From contig NZ_CP108095.1 in NCBI RefSeq assembly GCF_036194065.1, forward strand, positions 7,316,001 through 7,380,000: a DNA stretch of 64,000 nt, given 5' to 3'. The notes beneath the pieces are model-generated. The model saw only the letters and a program-made list of their open reading frames with translations. It was not told the origin of the DNA and did no database searches. Origin of the DNA: Streptomyces sp. NBC_00239 (GTDB lineage Bacteria > Actinomycetota > Actinomycetes > Streptomycetales > Streptomycetaceae). The translations under genes and the position numbers were made by a program. Below are positions 9,701-18,534 of the stretch, piece by piece. The number at the start of each line of letters is the position of its first letter. Position 1 is the stretch's first letter.

Positions 9701-10106
9701 CCGCGAGGTACGCGGCGATGGCCGAGTCTCCACCGTTGATCGCGGCGGTGGCCTCGCGGCGGGTTCCCTTGCCGGCCTCCGAGAGGCTGCTCAGGAGCGC
9801 GGCGCGGTTGTCCTCCGCCGTTTCGGCGGCGAGCCGGACGTTCAGGAAGTTCTGGACGTCGGCGTCGGAACCGGTCAGCGCGATCGCGGCGGCGGCACGA
9901 ACGGCCTTGCCGCCCAGGATCCACTCCCTGACGACCTTCGCCCGGTCGGTGTCCGGCAGGCGGAACGGGTCACCGTCGTCGCCGACCGGCGGAGTGTCCG
10001 CCCATGCTGCCGTCGGGTTGAGAACGAGGCTGGAGGTGGTGACGACGGCCGTGGTGGCCGCGAGGGCGCCGAGAATGCGCCGCCTACTCCAATAAATGGT
10101 GTCCAA
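6729..10106 (-). CDS. Giant alanine-rich ALF-repeat protein with Tat signal
   Basis: A 1125-residue protein. The start is TTG at 10106, five bases after GAAGGA; no ATG competes. The N-terminus has a twin-arginine signal (WSRRRILGALAATTAV, cleavage near AWA-DT). Residues about 60-245 and 590-780 contain ALF-type repeats (AAAIALTGSDADVQNFL, ATAAINGGDSAIAAYLAGGF, ANRALSGTESDVTWFLDTG). Two long Ala-rich heptad-like regions (about 245-560 and 790-1000) should form extended coiled coils. The last ~130 residues are a Gly-rich hydrophobic segment (GFAGAGVGLVGIGVGIWF, AVIMAVGFGMGVGAAVLD) followed by a short amphipathic end. ALF proteins of Streptomyces often have polymorphic-toxin architecture, yet no nuclease-like domain and no immunity gene are visible here. 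Role unknown; probably surface or secreted. Confidence 0.85.
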   Translation of the reverse strand: MDTIYWSRRRILGALAATTAVVTTSSLVLNPTAAWADTPPVGDDGDPFRLPDTDRAKVVREWILGGKAVRAAAAIALTGSDADVQNFLNVRLAAETAEDNRAALLSSLSEAGKGTRREATAAINGGDSAIAAYLAGGFKPAIVEDLRVATATVIATGGKSVIRAGNTALTDGTQPALEKFLLEGQHTARLEDMRFEASKLTMLAGPEVQKYANRALSGTESDVTWFLDTGQHIARARDQERAKIEELVAVVEREGKKADAKTKQAEEASARAVEAASKAKEAAEKAAAEAQQAQNDVAKAGRAARKAGEAAKGAADAARVATNASHAAIQASRRAAYAAAGASQAAAMAGNAAAAAYGAAIAASKDANQAEFAKNAAVAARNAASKARTSALAADAAAVASVKAAGAGSAAASAARNAAAAAGYSADAAAASGVAQAEAAEAKRQAQIASANAQIATNAAGTAQALANASAVAARTARDAANSAANHADKAAAAAEWAVKYAGQAVEYANKSTEFANEATAAANAAVEAVVQAVAVEKSAREAEWQRLDQDTQRAVEEMRLIAQLETKERAATERKRTQDDQTSQATKDLISQAESALRAGDSAKATAFGRKAALALMESKGSWSQEAARYALAGKDSDIHAWIDTDRQIAQRQDDRETVLYIARITSPDVAFAAAAALKSTDPDAPSKFLTTGAVQAAQMDNRVAVARVLAENPGNAVKKAANDALNVGTAQALYEFLTVTFENALREDDAVATAALLASGGPYTKAHAQAALEGPSWMRRNFVASVQHKAAQLDHDSATHIAAMQGAIAAATKIAHKAQEDAARAQEAAAKARNAAAEALVWADKANASAAKAATSAQQANTLANNAEQSAANAQASADKAKKAAENARFAEKSAQYSASQAIASAREAVASANAAQGYAADARAAELRAGKSAEEADIAQRDAHRIAEAMHTAEVTAAATKAAQDAQTAKQAGLNPCLVADYPVEEPPAPGSAKWLADYFHTTGMIAGFAGAGVGLVGIGVGIWFPPAGAVIMAVGFGMGVGAAVLDVTSAVFYGFGYGWTSKEFKKQAGIAALSVVTLGQSKAISAAGKEIAKRAPHVIKEVSEVVHETISPIVSWLSSGH

Positions 10107-10549
10107 AACGGTCCTTCGCTATCGGCGCATGGCGCGCCACAAATAGATGTGGCGAGGCCAGGGCGGCAAGGTGTGAGTCGCGTTTCAATCGCCGGACCAT
10201 GGAACGCATTGCGAGGTCCGAGAGGCGCGCAGCATGACCCTACGCGGAACACGCCACTTTGGCTAGACGGTAGATGATGGCGAATCAACGGTCGTTTATG
10301 AGACGCGGGCTGACGGGGCCTCATGAAGGCGGCGGGCGGCCCCCCAAATCGGGCACAAGCTCCCTGAGTGACGCATATTCCCTGGTCAGGCGCCGAGTGG
10401 TGATGTGAGTCAGATCACTCAACCCTGGTGCCCGGCCGAACCGTTCGTTGTGGATCGGGGCCGTGGGACACCTGGTGGACGGCCTGTTCCGGCGCTTGCC
10501 GTCAATGCGAAAAAGCTGACCGAGGGCCTCTCGCTTTCATTTTTCCGAC

Positions 10550-10580
10550 TTGATTTCCGCTCCGGGTGTGGGTCTAAGAT
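10550..10580 (+). promoter_or_regulatory. Candidate promoter of the 10714 gene
   Basis: TTGATT (10550-10555), a 19-base spacer and TAAGAT (10575-10580). It would give a leader of about 125 bases containing GGAAG/CTTCC and TTCCGGT/ACCGGAA stem-loops. Confidence 0.4.
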
Positions 10581-10675
10581 CCCGGAGGAAGTTGGGGGCT
10601 TCCAAGGAGAGAACACCCGTCCTTTGACGTGTCTCTCGCTTGGTTGGGCTTGAGCCTTCGCATCCGTATGGAGCT

Positions 10676-10695
10676 TTCCGGTCAGTGAACCGGAA
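10676..10695 (+). promoter_or_regulatory. Leader hairpin just before the ribosome-binding site
   Basis: TTCCGGT-N6-ACCGGAA forms a perfect 7-bp stem ending 18 bases before the ATG at 10714. The ribosome-binding site GGGTAGGG lies outside the stem. It may stabilise the mRNA or bind a regulator. Confidence 0.35.
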
Positions 10696-10713
10696 CTGAA
10701 GACTGGGGTAGGG

Positions 10714-11235
10714 ATGAAGGCACGGAAGAATGTCGTCCGTACGGTGGCCGCGGCCACGGCCGCCGGCGCGCTGGCGTGGCTGGCGATCGCCGGGGCGGGT
10801 GGCGCCACCGGGGGCGGCGCTGCGGACGTCACCGCGATGAAGGGCATCGCCGAGGAGGGTCCCGGGTACGCGATCGAGGACTTCGGCTACCCGAACGCGG
10901 ACAAGATCCTCGCCGAGCAGAACATCACCCTCAAGCGCGGTGACGGCCACATCCTCCTCGCCGACTGCGCGAGCGCGACGAACCTCCTGGAGGTCTGGTC
11001 CCGCGCCAAGGAGAAGATCTGCTTCAAGGTCACCGGCACCACCGGCTACCTGACCCTGGAGATCCCCTCGGTCTTCGCCGTCAAGGGCAACGACTACGCC
11101 GCCCAGGTCGACATGAAGGTCGGCGCGGAAGAGAAGACGTGGGACGTCAACAAGAACTCCTGGACCGCGGTCGGCGAGAGCGCCGACGAGCAGGGCCGCG
11201 AGTTCATGCTCATGGAGATCCGCACCTCCAAGTAG
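10714..11235 (+). CDS. Small secreted protein of unknown function
   Basis: A 173-residue protein with a ribosome-binding site GGGTAGGG at the ATG and a Sec-type signal peptide (MKARKNVVRTVAAATAAGALAW region, about 28 residues). The mature part is soluble, with two cysteines about 14 residues apart (LADCASATN and EKICFKVTG) that could pair, and predicted beta strands (TGYLTLEIPSVFAVKG). I do not recognise a domain. The trypsin-fold gene begins 77 bases downstream on the same strand, so the two may be co-expressed secreted partners. Confidence 0.7.
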   Translation: MKARKNVVRTVAAATAAGALAWLAIAGAGGATGGGAADVTAMKGIAEEGPGYAIEDFGYPNADKILAEQNITLKRGDGHILLADCASATNLLEVWSRAKEKICFKVTGTTGYLTLEIPSVFAVKGNDYAAQVDMKVGAEEKTWDVNKNSWTAVGESADEQGREFMLMEIRTSK

Positions 11236-11312
11236 CACCCGCACGGCGCCCAAGCGGCCGCCGTACGGCACCCGTTCACTTCCCCGCGCACCCGTTCACC
11301 GAAGGAAGAACC

Positions 11313-12959
11313 ATGCTCGCACCCCGTCTGCGCCCGGCGCGGATGACCGTCCTGCTCTCCGCCACCGCGGTCGCCGCCGGCCTGATCTCCGCCGCCCCCG
11401 CCTTCGCCCTCACCGGCCCCGAAGCCCCGGACCTGTTCACGAACAAGGCCGTCGTGCAGCTGACCGTGGGCGACGAGACCAACTCCCGCGGCTGCACGGC
11501 CGCCCTGCTCGACGACAACTGGATCATCACGGCCGCCAGTTGCTTCGCCGCCACCCCCGGCACCTCGGTCCCGGCCGGCAAGCCGGCGCTGAAGTCCGTC
11601 GCCACGCTGGCCGACGGCAAGGCCGTCGAGGTCGTCGACCTCGTGCCCCGCACCGACCGCGACCTCGTCCTGGGCCGCCTGGCCAGCCCGGCCGTCGGTC
11701 TGCCGTGGGCCCGGATCGCCCAGGACGCTCCCGCGACCGGCCTCGACCTCACCGCGGCCGGGTTCGGACGTACGAAGACCGAGTGGGTGCCGGGCAAGCT
11801 CCACACCGGCACCTTCACGCTCAACGCGTCCGACACCAGCACCCTCACCATCACCGGCAAGGGCGCCGACGCCATCTGCAAGGGCGACACCGGCGGCCCG
11901 CTCTTCAACGCGGCCGGTCAGCTCGTCGGCATCAACAGCCGCTCCTGGCAGGGTGGTTGCTTCGCCGCCCCCGCCACGGAGACCCGCACCGGCGCCATCT
12001 CCGCGCGCGCCGACAACCTGCGGGTGTGGGCCGCCGAGGTGCGCTCGACGACCCTCGGCTGGAAGACCGAGGCCGTCGTCCAGGCGGGCAACTCCCTCTA
12101 CCAGGGCATCCGCCTGGCCGACAATTCCTGGACCGGCTTCACCGACGTCCAGTCCAAGGCCGGGAACATCGGCGGCATCCGCACGGCCACCGTCGCCGGG
12201 ATCAACGGCGACACCCACGTGGTGGCGCTCGGCACCAACGGCCGCATCTACCACACCATCCGCAAGCTGGACGGCACCTGGGGCGCCTTCGGTGACGTCT
12301 TCGGCGAGGCCGGCGTGCTCACCAACGTCACCCAGCTGTCGGCCGTCTCCACCGGCAGCGAGATGCAGCTGGTCGCGGTCGCCAACGGCAAGGTCTTCCA
12401 CACCGTCCGCACGGCGGCCGGCAACTGGGCCCCCTTCGGTGACGTCGCCGCCGTGAGCAGCCCCATGAGCGGCGTGACCTCCATCGCCACCGCCAACACC
12501 GGCGGCAAGCTCCAGGTCATCGCCGTCACCGGCGGCAAGGCCTTCCACACGCTGCGCACCACCGCCGGTCACTGGACCGTCTGGGGCGACGTCGCCGGTG
12601 CCATCGGCGCCACCGGCCCGATCACGTCCGTGGCCATGGCCGGCCAGGGCACCGTCGCCCACGTCGTCTTCGCCACCGACAACGGCACCCGCCAGTACCA
12701 CGTCGCCCGCCAGGACACGGGCGTCTGGACCCCGCTCACGGAGCTGACCGCGCACCTCGGCAACATCACCACCAAGTCGGTGGGCGCGTCCACCAAGGAG
12801 CACGACCCGCACTTCGCCTTCACCACCAGCGACAACCGCGTCGTGGAGACCTCCCGGAACACCGCCGGACGCATCTTCACCACCCCGGTCACCGTGCCCA
12901 CGATCCAGGGCATCGCGGCCACCCCGCTCGGCAGCATCGCCCTCGCCGGCACGCTCTGA
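11313..12959 (+). CDS. Trypsin-fold protein lacking catalytic His and Ser, with propeller-type C-terminal repeats
   Basis: A 548-residue protein with start after GAAGGAAGAACC and a signal peptide ending near AFA-LTGPEA. Residues about 40-250 have the S1 peptidase fold, but the TAAHC motif reads TAASC (Ser76 for His) and GDSGGP reads GDTGGP (Thr193 for Ser); an Asp remains in DRDLVLGRL (Asp117). Disulphide cysteines are kept (RGCTAAL/SCF, ICKGD/GGCFA). Residues about 260-548 are ~50-residue repeats (GDTHVVALGTNGRIYHTIRK, LQVIAVTGGKAFHTLR, each followed by W-x-x-FGDV), like tectonin/PLL beta-propeller lectin repeats. A conventional protease is unlikely; a secreted carbohydrate- or surface-binding protein is the better guess. 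Confidence 0.8.
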   Translation: MLAPRLRPARMTVLLSATAVAAGLISAAPAFALTGPEAPDLFTNKAVVQLTVGDETNSRGCTAALLDDNWIITAASCFAATPGTSVPAGKPALKSVATLADGKAVEVVDLVPRTDRDLVLGRLASPAVGLPWARIAQDAPATGLDLTAAGFGRTKTEWVPGKLHTGTFTLNASDTSTLTITGKGADAICKGDTGGPLFNAAGQLVGINSRSWQGGCFAAPATETRTGAISARADNLRVWAAEVRSTTLGWKTEAVVQAGNSLYQGIRLADNSWTGFTDVQSKAGNIGGIRTATVAGINGDTHVVALGTNGRIYHTIRKLDGTWGAFGDVFGEAGVLTNVTQLSAVSTGSEMQLVAVANGKVFHTVRTAAGNWAPFGDVAAVSSPMSGVTSIATANTGGKLQVIAVTGGKAFHTLRTTAGHWTVWGDVAGAIGATGPITSVAMAGQGTVAHVVFATDNGTRQYHVARQDTGVWTPLTELTAHLGNITTKSVGASTKEHDPHFAFTTSDNRVVETSRNTAGRIFTTPVTVPTIQGIAATPLGSIALAGTL

Positions 12960-12977
12960 TCCCGAGCCGCTCGCCGC

Positions 12978-13017
12978 GCCCGCCCATCCGTCCCCGTCCC
13001 GGGGCGGGTGGGCGGGC
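12978..13017 (+). terminator. Hairpin terminator after the trypsin-fold gene
   Basis: A 9-bp outer stem GCCCGCCCA / TGGGCGGGC (12978-12986 and 13009-13017) encloses a second CCCC/GGGG pairing, starting 18 bases after the stop. Confidence 0.7.
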
Positions 13018-13040
13018 TCCGTCATGCCGGACGTTCGGCG

Positions 13041-13059
13041 GCCCGCCGCCCGGGCGGGC
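13041..13059 (-). terminator. Probable terminator of the kdp operon
   Basis: GCCCGCC, a 5-base loop and GGCGGGC lie downstream of kdpE and of the kinase-tail remnant on the minus strand. Confidence 0.5.
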
Positions 13060-13064
13060 TCAGG

Positions 13065-13160
13065 TCACGGCCGAGGCCGGGAGTTCCGGAGGCACGGGCG
13101 GGGCGCGCCGGCGGTGGGGAGGGTGAGGACCGTGCCCAGTCCGCCGCCGGGGGTGGCCCG
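13065..13160 (-). pseudogene. Remnant of a histidine-kinase C-terminus after kdpE
   Basis: Five bases after the kdpE stop, the minus strand reads ATPGGGLGTVLTLPTAG in an open frame that ends at a TGA at 13065 (31 codons, no start of its own). This matches the end of HATPase_c domains of sensor kinases (T-P-G-G-G-L-x-x-V-L-x-L-P), including KdpD. The rest of the kinase (receptor, HisKA, N/G boxes) is absent. I infer a deletion that removed almost the whole kinase gene. A chance match cannot be fully excluded because the stretch is short. Confidence 0.5.
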
Positions 13161-13164
13161 ACGG

Positions 13165-13848
13165 TCAGGGTTCGAAGCGGTAGCCCATGCCCGGCTCGGT
13201 GATCAGGTACCGCGGGTGCGAAGGGTCCGCTTCGAGCTTGCGCCGCAGCTGCGCCATGTACACCCGGAGGTAGTTGGTGTGCTCCGCGGAGGTGGGACCC
13301 CACACCTCCAGCAGCAGCTTGCGCTGGGAGACGAGGTGGCCGGGGCGGGCGATGAGCAGCTCCAGCAGGTGCCACTCGGTGGGTGTCAGGCGGACGGCGC
13401 GGTCGCCCCGCACCACCTTCCGGGCGGCCACGTCGACGGTGAAGTCGCCGGTGGTCACCCGGGAGGTCCCGGCGGCGGAGGCCGGTTCCCCGTGCCGCCG
13501 GGTGGCCGCGCGCAGGCGGGCCAGCAGCTCGTCCATGCTGAACGGCTTCGTCACGTAGTCGTCGGCGCCGGCGTCCAGCGCCCGGATCTTCTCCTCGGAG
13601 GTGTGCCGGGCGGACAGCACCAGGATCGGCACCCTGCTCCACCCGCGCACACCCCTGATCACGTCGACGCCGTCCATGTCCGGCAGGCCGAGGTCCAGCA
13701 GGATGACGTCCGGCTTCCGGTCGGCGGCGAGCCGGAGCGCCGCCGCGCCGCCGTCGGCCTCGTCGACCTCGAACTTCCGCGCCTGAAGGTTGATCTTCAG
13801 GGCGCGCACCAGCTGCGGATCGTCCTCCACCACCAGCACCCGGGTCAT
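13165..13848 (-). CDS. kdpE: KdpE response regulator (OmpR/PhoB class)
   Basis: A 227-residue regulator. The receiver domain has the acidic pair VVEDD near residue 9, the phosphorylation Asp in VILLDLGLPDMDG and Lys in YVTKPFS. A PhoB-type winged helix follows (LTPTEWHLLELLIARPGHLV, HTNYLRVYMAQLRRKLE). ATG at 13848 with AAAGG upstream. It follows kdpC after a 97-base gap. By family it activates kdp transcription when phosphorylated by KdpD, but no kdpD lies in this operon, so it must be driven by a distant kinase, by another phosphodonor, or not at all. Confidence 0.92.
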   Translation of the reverse strand: MTRVLVVEDDPQLVRALKINLQARKFEVDEADGGAAALRLAADRKPDVILLDLGLPDMDGVDVIRGVRGWSRVPILVLSARHTSEEKIRALDAGADDYVTKPFSMDELLARLRAATRRHGEPASAAGTSRVTTGDFTVDVAARKVVRGDRAVRLTPTEWHLLELLIARPGHLVSQRKLLLEVWGPTSAEHTNYLRVYMAQLRRKLEADPSHPRYLITEPGMGYRFEP

Positions 13849-13945
13849 GGGGGTACAGCCTTTCCTTCGTCGCGGGCGGTCGGGGGAACCGGTGAGCGCG
13901 CGACCTCCGCGTCCCACCGGTTCCCGGTCCCTGGGTACGGGGCGG

Positions 13946-14662
13946 TCAGCTCGTGGTCAGGGCTTTGAGGGCGGTGTTGAGTTCGAGGACGTTGACGCGG
14001 GGCTCGCCCATGAAGCCGAGGGTGCGGCCGGTGGTGTGGTCGGAGACGAGCCTTTCGACCTGCTTGACGTCGAGTTTGTTGCGCTCGGCGACCCGGTGGA
14101 CCTGGAGCTCGGCGTACGCGGGGGAGATGTCCGGGTCGAGGCCGGAGCCGGAGGAGGTGACGGCGTCGGCCGGCACGTCCTCCGCCTTGACCTGGTACGA
14201 GGCCGTGGAGTTGTCCGCGATGACGGCTTCCTTGGCGGCGAGGACCTGGGCGCAGAGGGTGCCTTCTGCCGCGTCCTTCGTGCACGTGCCGTCGATCGCG
14301 CCGTTGTCGGCGGACCGGTTGGTGGCGCCGGACAGGATCAGCGAGTACCGGGTGTTGACGCTGTTGCTGCCGAGGCCGTTGGAGGGGCGCGGCTGGAACC
14401 ACTTGAGGTCCGGCTCGGCCGCCTCCTCCGCGTCGTTCGGGTCGTGCTTCGGCAGGTTGTAGCTCTGGCCGATGAGGGCGGAGCCGACGACCCGGCCGCT
14501 GTGGTCCTTGATCTCGGAGCCGTCGGCCTTGTCGTTGAAGAGGGCCTGGGCGATCCCGGTGACGGCGAGCGGGTAGAGGACCCCGCAGATCACGGTCAGG
14601 ACGAGGAGGGCTCGGAGGCCCGCACCGATCAGGCGCGCGGTGTTGCCTACAGAGTTGTTCAT
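13946..14662 (-). CDS. kdpC: Potassium-transporting ATPase subunit KdpC
   Basis: A 238-residue protein with a single N-terminal membrane anchor (RALLVLTVICGVLYPLAVTG) and the family motifs GSALIGQSY, WFQPRPS and ISPAYAELQVHRVAERN. It is longer than enteric KdpC (~190 residues) because of an insert with two cysteines at DGTCTKDAAEGTLCAQ. It stabilises the KdpFABC complex in the membrane. Starts 7 bases after kdpB. Confidence 0.95.
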   Translation of the reverse strand: MNNSVGNTARLIGAGLRALLVLTVICGVLYPLAVTGIAQALFNDKADGSEIKDHSGRVVGSALIGQSYNLPKHDPNDAEEAAEPDLKWFQPRPSNGLGSNSVNTRYSLILSGATNRSADNGAIDGTCTKDAAEGTLCAQVLAAKEAVIADNSTASYQVKAEDVPADAVTSSGSGLDPDISPAYAELQVHRVAERNKLDVKQVERLVSDHTTGRTLGFMGEPRVNVLELNTALKALTTS

Positions 14663-14669
14663 GGTCGTC

Positions 14670-16775
14670 TCAGCCGATTCCGGGGATGAGGGTGATGAGC
14701 ATGTCGATGAGCTTGATGCCGAGGAACGGGGCGACGAGGCCGCCGAGTCCGTAGATCCCGATGTTGCGGCGGAGCATCCTGTCGGCGCTGGTGGGCCGGT
14801 ACCGGACGCCCTTGAGGGCGAGCGGCACGAGCGCGATGATGATCAGCGCGTTGAAGACGACGGCGGAGAGGATCGCGGACTCGGGGGAGGCCAGGCCCAT
14901 GATGTTCAGCTTGTCGAGGCCGGGGTAGACCACCGCGAACATGGCCGGGATGATCGCGAAGTACTTTGCGACGTCGTTGGCGATGGAGAACGTCGTCAGG
15001 GCTCCGCGGGTGATCAGGAGTTGCTTGCCGATCTCCACGATCTCGATGAGCTTGGTGGGGTTGGAGTCCAGGTCGACCATGTTCCCGGCCTCCTTGGCGG
15101 CCGAGGTGCCGGTGTTCATGGCCACGCCGACATCGGCCTGCGCCAGCGCCGGGGCGTCGTTCGTACCGTCACCGGTCATCGCGACGAGCTTGCCGCCGGC
15201 CTGCTCCCGCTTGATGAGGGCCATCTTGTCCTCGGGGGTGGCCTCGGCGAGGAAGTCGTCGACACCCGCCTCCTCGGCGATGGCCTTCGCGGTCAGCGGG
15301 TTGTCCCCGGTGATCATGACGGTCTTGATGCCCATGCGCCGCAGCTCGTCGAACCGCTCCCGCATGCCCTCCTTGACCACGTCCTTGAGGTGGATGACAC
15401 CGAGCACGCGGGCGCCCTCGCCGCCGTTGACCGCGACGAGCAGCGGGGTGCCGCCGGCCTGGGAGATCCGGTCCGTGAGCGCCTGCGCGTCCTCGGCGAC
15501 CCGGCCGCCCTGCTCCTCGACCCAGGCGGCGACCGAGCCGGCCGCACCCTTGCGGGTCTGCATGCCGTCCACGTCCACACCCGACATGCGGGTCTGGGCG
15601 GTGAACGCGATCCACTCGGCGTGCGCGAGCTCGCCCTGCCGGCGCTCGCGCAGACCGTACCTCTCCTTCGCGAGGACCACGACGGAGCGGCCCTCGGGGG
15701 TCTCGTCCGCGAGGGACGACAGCTGGGCGGCGTTCGCCAGCTCGGCTTCCGTCGTTCCCTTGACGGGTACGAACTCGCAGGCCTGGCGGTTGCCGAGGGT
15801 GATGGTGCCGGTCTTGTCGAGCAGCAGGGTGGAGACGTCGCCGGCGGCCTCGACCGCACGGCCGGACATGGCGAGGACATTGCGCTGCACCAGGCGGTCC
15901 ATGCCCGCGATGCCGATCGCGGACAGCAGTGCGCCGATGGTGGTCGGGATCAGGCAGACCAGCAGAGCGGTCAGCACGATCAGCGACTGCTCGGCGCCGG
16001 CGTAGATCGCGAAGGGCTGGAGCGTGACCACGGCCAGCAGGAAGACGATCGTCAGCGAGGCGAGCAGGATGTTCAGCGCGATCTCGTTGGGCGTCTTCTG
16101 CCGGGACGCGCCCTCGACCAGCGCGATCATCCGGTCGATGAAGGTCTCTCCGGGCTTCGTCGTGATCTTGACGACGATGCGGTCGGAGAGCACCTTGGTC
16201 CCGCCGGTGACGGCCGAGCGGTCGCCGCCGGACTCGCGTATGACGGGCGCGGACTCGCCGGTGATGGCGGACTCGTCTACCGAGGCGACGCCCTCGACGA
16301 CGTCGCCGTCACCGGGGATGATGTCGCCGGCCTCGCAGACGACCAGGTCGCCGACCTTCAGCTCGGTGCCGGGGACCTGCTCCTCGCCGCCGCCGTCCGT
16401 GGGCAGGCGGCGGGCGACGGTGTCGGTCTTGGCCTTGCGCAGGGTGTCGGCCTGCGCCTTGCCGCGGCCTTCGGCGACGGCCTCCGCGAGGTTGGCGAAG
16501 ATCGTGGTCAGCCACAGCCACGCGGTGATCGCCCAGCCGAACCAGTCCGACGGGTCCTTCAGCGCCAGCACGGTGGTGACGACCGAACCGATCAGCACCA
16601 CGAACATGACCGGCGACGTGACCATCACGCGCGGGTCGAGCTTCCGCACCGCGTCCGGGAAGGACTTCAGCAGTGCCTTCGGGTCGAACAGGCCGCCGCC
16701 GACGCGTCCGGCGCCCGGCTCGTGGCCGGTGGGAAGGTCCTCGTGGGGAGCACGGGTCGGGGTGATGGTGCTCAT
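14670..16775 (-). CDS. kdpB: Potassium-transporting P-type ATPase subunit KdpB
   Basis: A 701-residue catalytic subunit. The phosphorylated Asp is at residue 320 ([13 protein letters not shown]). The actuator motif is ITGESAPV, the hinge region [18 protein letters not shown], and the membrane part includes [18 protein letters not shown] at 16775 overlaps the kdpA stop as ATGA, so translation is coupled. It couples ATP hydrolysis to high-affinity K+ uptake through KdpA. Confidence 0.96.
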   Translation of the reverse strand: MSTITPTRAPHEDLPTGHEPGAGRVGGGLFDPKALLKSFPDAVRKLDPRVMVTSPVMFVVLIGSVVTTVLALKDPSDWFGWAITAWLWLTTIFANLAEAVAEGRGKAQADTLRKAKTDTVARRLPTDGGGEEQVPGTELKVGDLVVCEAGDIIPGDGDVVEGVASVDESAITGESAPVIRESGGDRSAVTGGTKVLSDRIVVKITTKPGETFIDRMIALVEGASRQKTPNEIALNILLASLTIVFLLAVVTLQPFAIYAGAEQSLIVLTALLVCLIPTTIGALLSAIGIAGMDRLVQRNVLAMSGRAVEAAGDVSTLLLDKTGTITLGNRQACEFVPVKGTTEAELANAAQLSSLADETPEGRSVVVLAKERYGLRERRQGELAHAEWIAFTAQTRMSGVDVDGMQTRKGAAGSVAAWVEEQGGRVAEDAQALTDRISQAGGTPLLVAVNGGEGARVLGVIHLKDVVKEGMRERFDELRRMGIKTVMITGDNPLTAKAIAEEAGVDDFLAEATPEDKMALIKREQAGGKLVAMTGDGTNDAPALAQADVGVAMNTGTSAAKEAGNMVDLDSNPTKLIEIVEIGKQLLITRGALTTFSIANDVAKYFAIIPAMFAVVYPGLDKLNIMGLASPESAILSAVVFNALIIIALVPLALKGVRYRPTSADRMLRRNIGIYGLGGLVAPFLGIKLIDMLITLIPGIG

Positions 16776-18436
16776 GATGCGAGCCCTTCGGCGAGCGGTC
16801 CCAGCGCGAGCGCGGGGAAGTAGGTCAGACCGGTGACGATGAGGATGGTGCCGACGAGGAGGCCCGAGTAGAGCGGCTTGTCGGTGCGCAGGGTGCCCGC
16901 GGTCTCGGGGACCGGCTTCTGCTCTGCGAGCGAGCCGGCCAGCGCGAGGACGAACACCATGGGCAGGAAGCGGCCCAGCAGCATGGCGATGCCGATGGTG
17001 CTGTTGAACCACTGGGTGTCGGCGTTGAGGCCGGCGAACGCGGAGCCGTTGTTGTTGGCCCCGGAGGTGTAGGCGTACAGGATCTCGGAGAAGCCGTGCG
17101 CGCCCGTGTTGGTCATCGAGTGCGCGGGGGTGTCCAGGGCCATGGCCGCCGCGGTGAAGCACAGGACCAGGGCGGGGGTGACGAGGATGTAGCAGGCCGC
17201 GAACTTGATCTCGCGGGTGCCGATCTTCTTGCCCAGGTACTCGGGGGTGCGGCCGACCATCAGACCGGCGATGAACACCGCGATGACCGCCATGATCAGC
17301 ATGCCGTAGAGGCCGGAGCCGACACCGCCGGGCGCGATCTCACCGAGCTGCATGCCCAGCAGCTGGATCCCTCCGCCGAGGCCGGTGTAGGAGGAGTGGA
17401 ACGAGTTGACCGCACCGGTGGAGGTCAGCGTCGTGGCGACGGAGAAGATAGCGGACGCGCCGATGCCGAAGCGGGTCTCCTTGCCCTCCATCGCACCGCC
17501 GGCGACGTCGAGGGCCGGGCCGTGGTGGGCGAACTCGGTCCACATCATCAGAGCGGTGAAGCCGATCCAGATCGTCGCCATCGTCGCGAGGATCGCGTAG
17601 CCCTGGCGCAGGTTGCCGACCATCCGGCCGAACGTGCGGGTCAGCGCGAACGGGATCAGCAGGATCAGGAAGATCTCGAACAGGTTCGAGAACGGGGTGG
17701 GGTTCTCGAAGGGGTGGGCGGAGTTGGCGTTGAAGTAACCGCCGCCGTTGGTGCCCAGCTCCTTGATCACCTCCTGCGAGGCGACCGCCCCGCCGTTCCA
17801 CTGCTGGGTGCCGCCCAGGAACTGCCCGACCTCGTGGATCCCGGCGAAGTTCTGGATCACACCGCACGCGACCAGCACCAGGGCGCCGACCACGGACAGC
17901 GGCAGCAGGATCCGGACGGTGCCGCGCACCAGGTCGGCCCAGAAGTTGCCCAGCTCACCGGTCCGCGAGCGGGCGAAGCCGCGTACGAGGGCCACCGCGA
18001 CGGCCATGCCGACCGCGGCGGACACGAAGTTCTGGACGGCCAGACCGCCCGTCTGCACGACGTGGCCCATGGCCTGCTCGCCCGCGTACGACTGCCAGTT
18101 GGTGTTCGCGACGAACGAGGCGGCGGTGTTGAAGGCCTGGTCCGGGTCGATCGACACGAAGCCGAGCGAGCCGGGCAGGACCCCCTGGGCGCGCTGGAGC
18201 ACGTACAGGAACAGGACGCTCGCGGCCGAGAACGCGAGGACGGCGCGCAGGTAGGCGGGCCAGCGCATCTCGGCGTTCGGGTTCGCGCCGATGGCCTTGT
18301 ACATCCACTTCTCCGGCGCGTAGTGGCGCTCGGAGGAGTAGACGCGGGCCATGTAGTCGCCCAGGGGTCGGTATGCCAGCGCGAGCGCGGCGATCAGCGC
18401 GAGCAGCTGGAGCGCACCAGCGAATGCGGGACTCAT
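16772..18436 (-). CDS. kdpA: Potassium-transporting ATPase subunit KdpA
   Basis: A 554-residue channel-like subunit with ten or more membrane helices. Recognisable KdpA segments include [58 protein letters not shown] and [16 protein letters not shown], carrying the selectivity-filter glycines. Starts 8 bases after kdpF. Normal length for the family. Confidence 0.96.
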   Translation of the reverse strand: MSPAFAGALQLLALIAALALAYRPLGDYMARVYSSERHYAPEKWMYKAIGANPNAEMRWPAYLRAVLAFSAASVLFLYVLQRAQGVLPGSLGFVSIDPDQAFNTAASFVANTNWQSYAGEQAMGHVVQTGGLAVQNFVSAAVGMAVAVALVRGFARSRTGELGNFWADLVRGTVRILLPLSVVGALVLVACGVIQNFAGIHEVGQFLGGTQQWNGGAVASQEVIKELGTNGGGYFNANSAHPFENPTPFSNLFEIFLILLIPFALTRTFGRMVGNLRQGYAILATMATIWIGFTALMMWTEFAHHGPALDVAGGAMEGKETRFGIGASAIFSVATTLTSTGAVNSFHSSYTGLGGGIQLLGMQLGEIAPGGVGSGLYGMLIMAVIAVFIAGLMVGRTPEYLGKKIGTREIKFAACYILVTPALVLCFTAAAMALDTPAHSMTNTGAHGFSEILYAYTSGANNNGSAFAGLNADTQWFNSTIGIAMLLGRFLPMVFVLALAGSLAEQKPVPETAGTLRTDKPLYSGLLVGTILIVTGLTYFPALALGPLAEGLAS

Positions 18437-18444
18437 GGCAGTGC

Positions 18445-18534
18445 TCAGAACCTCTCCGGGTACACGAGGGCGAGGACGAGGTATCCGAGCAGGGACACGG
18501 CGACCAGCAGGCCGACGACGCTTTCGGCGTTCAC
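18445..18534 (-). CDS. kdpF: KdpF small membrane subunit
   Basis: A 29-residue single-helix peptide (start GTG at 18534, core [20 protein letters not shown], end PERF). The length, the single helix and the position before kdpA are typical of KdpF, which stabilises the Kdp complex. The GTG overlaps the stop of the preceding tiny gene as GTGA. Confidence 0.85.
   Translation of the reverse strand: MNAESVVGLLVAVSLLGYLVLALVYPERF

Larger units (their letters stand above)
10107..10713. other. Divergent intergenic region between the ALF gene and a small secreted-protein gene
   Basis: 607 bases, lower in GC than the flanking genes, consistent with regulatory DNA. It contains GCCACA-N6-TGTGGC at 10136-10153 in the ALF leader. 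TGAGT-N6-ACTCA at 10406-10421 interlocks with GTGAT-N9-ATCAC at 10400-10418. There is a promoter-like pair at 10550-10580 and a hairpin at 10676-10695. Open frames inside it have no protein character. Confidence 0.6.

Noticed and set aside
13165..13185. tRNA-like GGTTCGAA sequence
   Set aside because: It is inside the kdpE C-terminus; no cloverleaf arms can be formed around it.
17676..17689. A third TnnAACnnGTTnnA match (TCGAACAGGTTCGA)
   Set aside because: It lies inside the conserved kdpA coding sequence (codons for N-L-F-E), far from a promoter, so it is most likely chance. It also warns that the motif alone is weak evidence.
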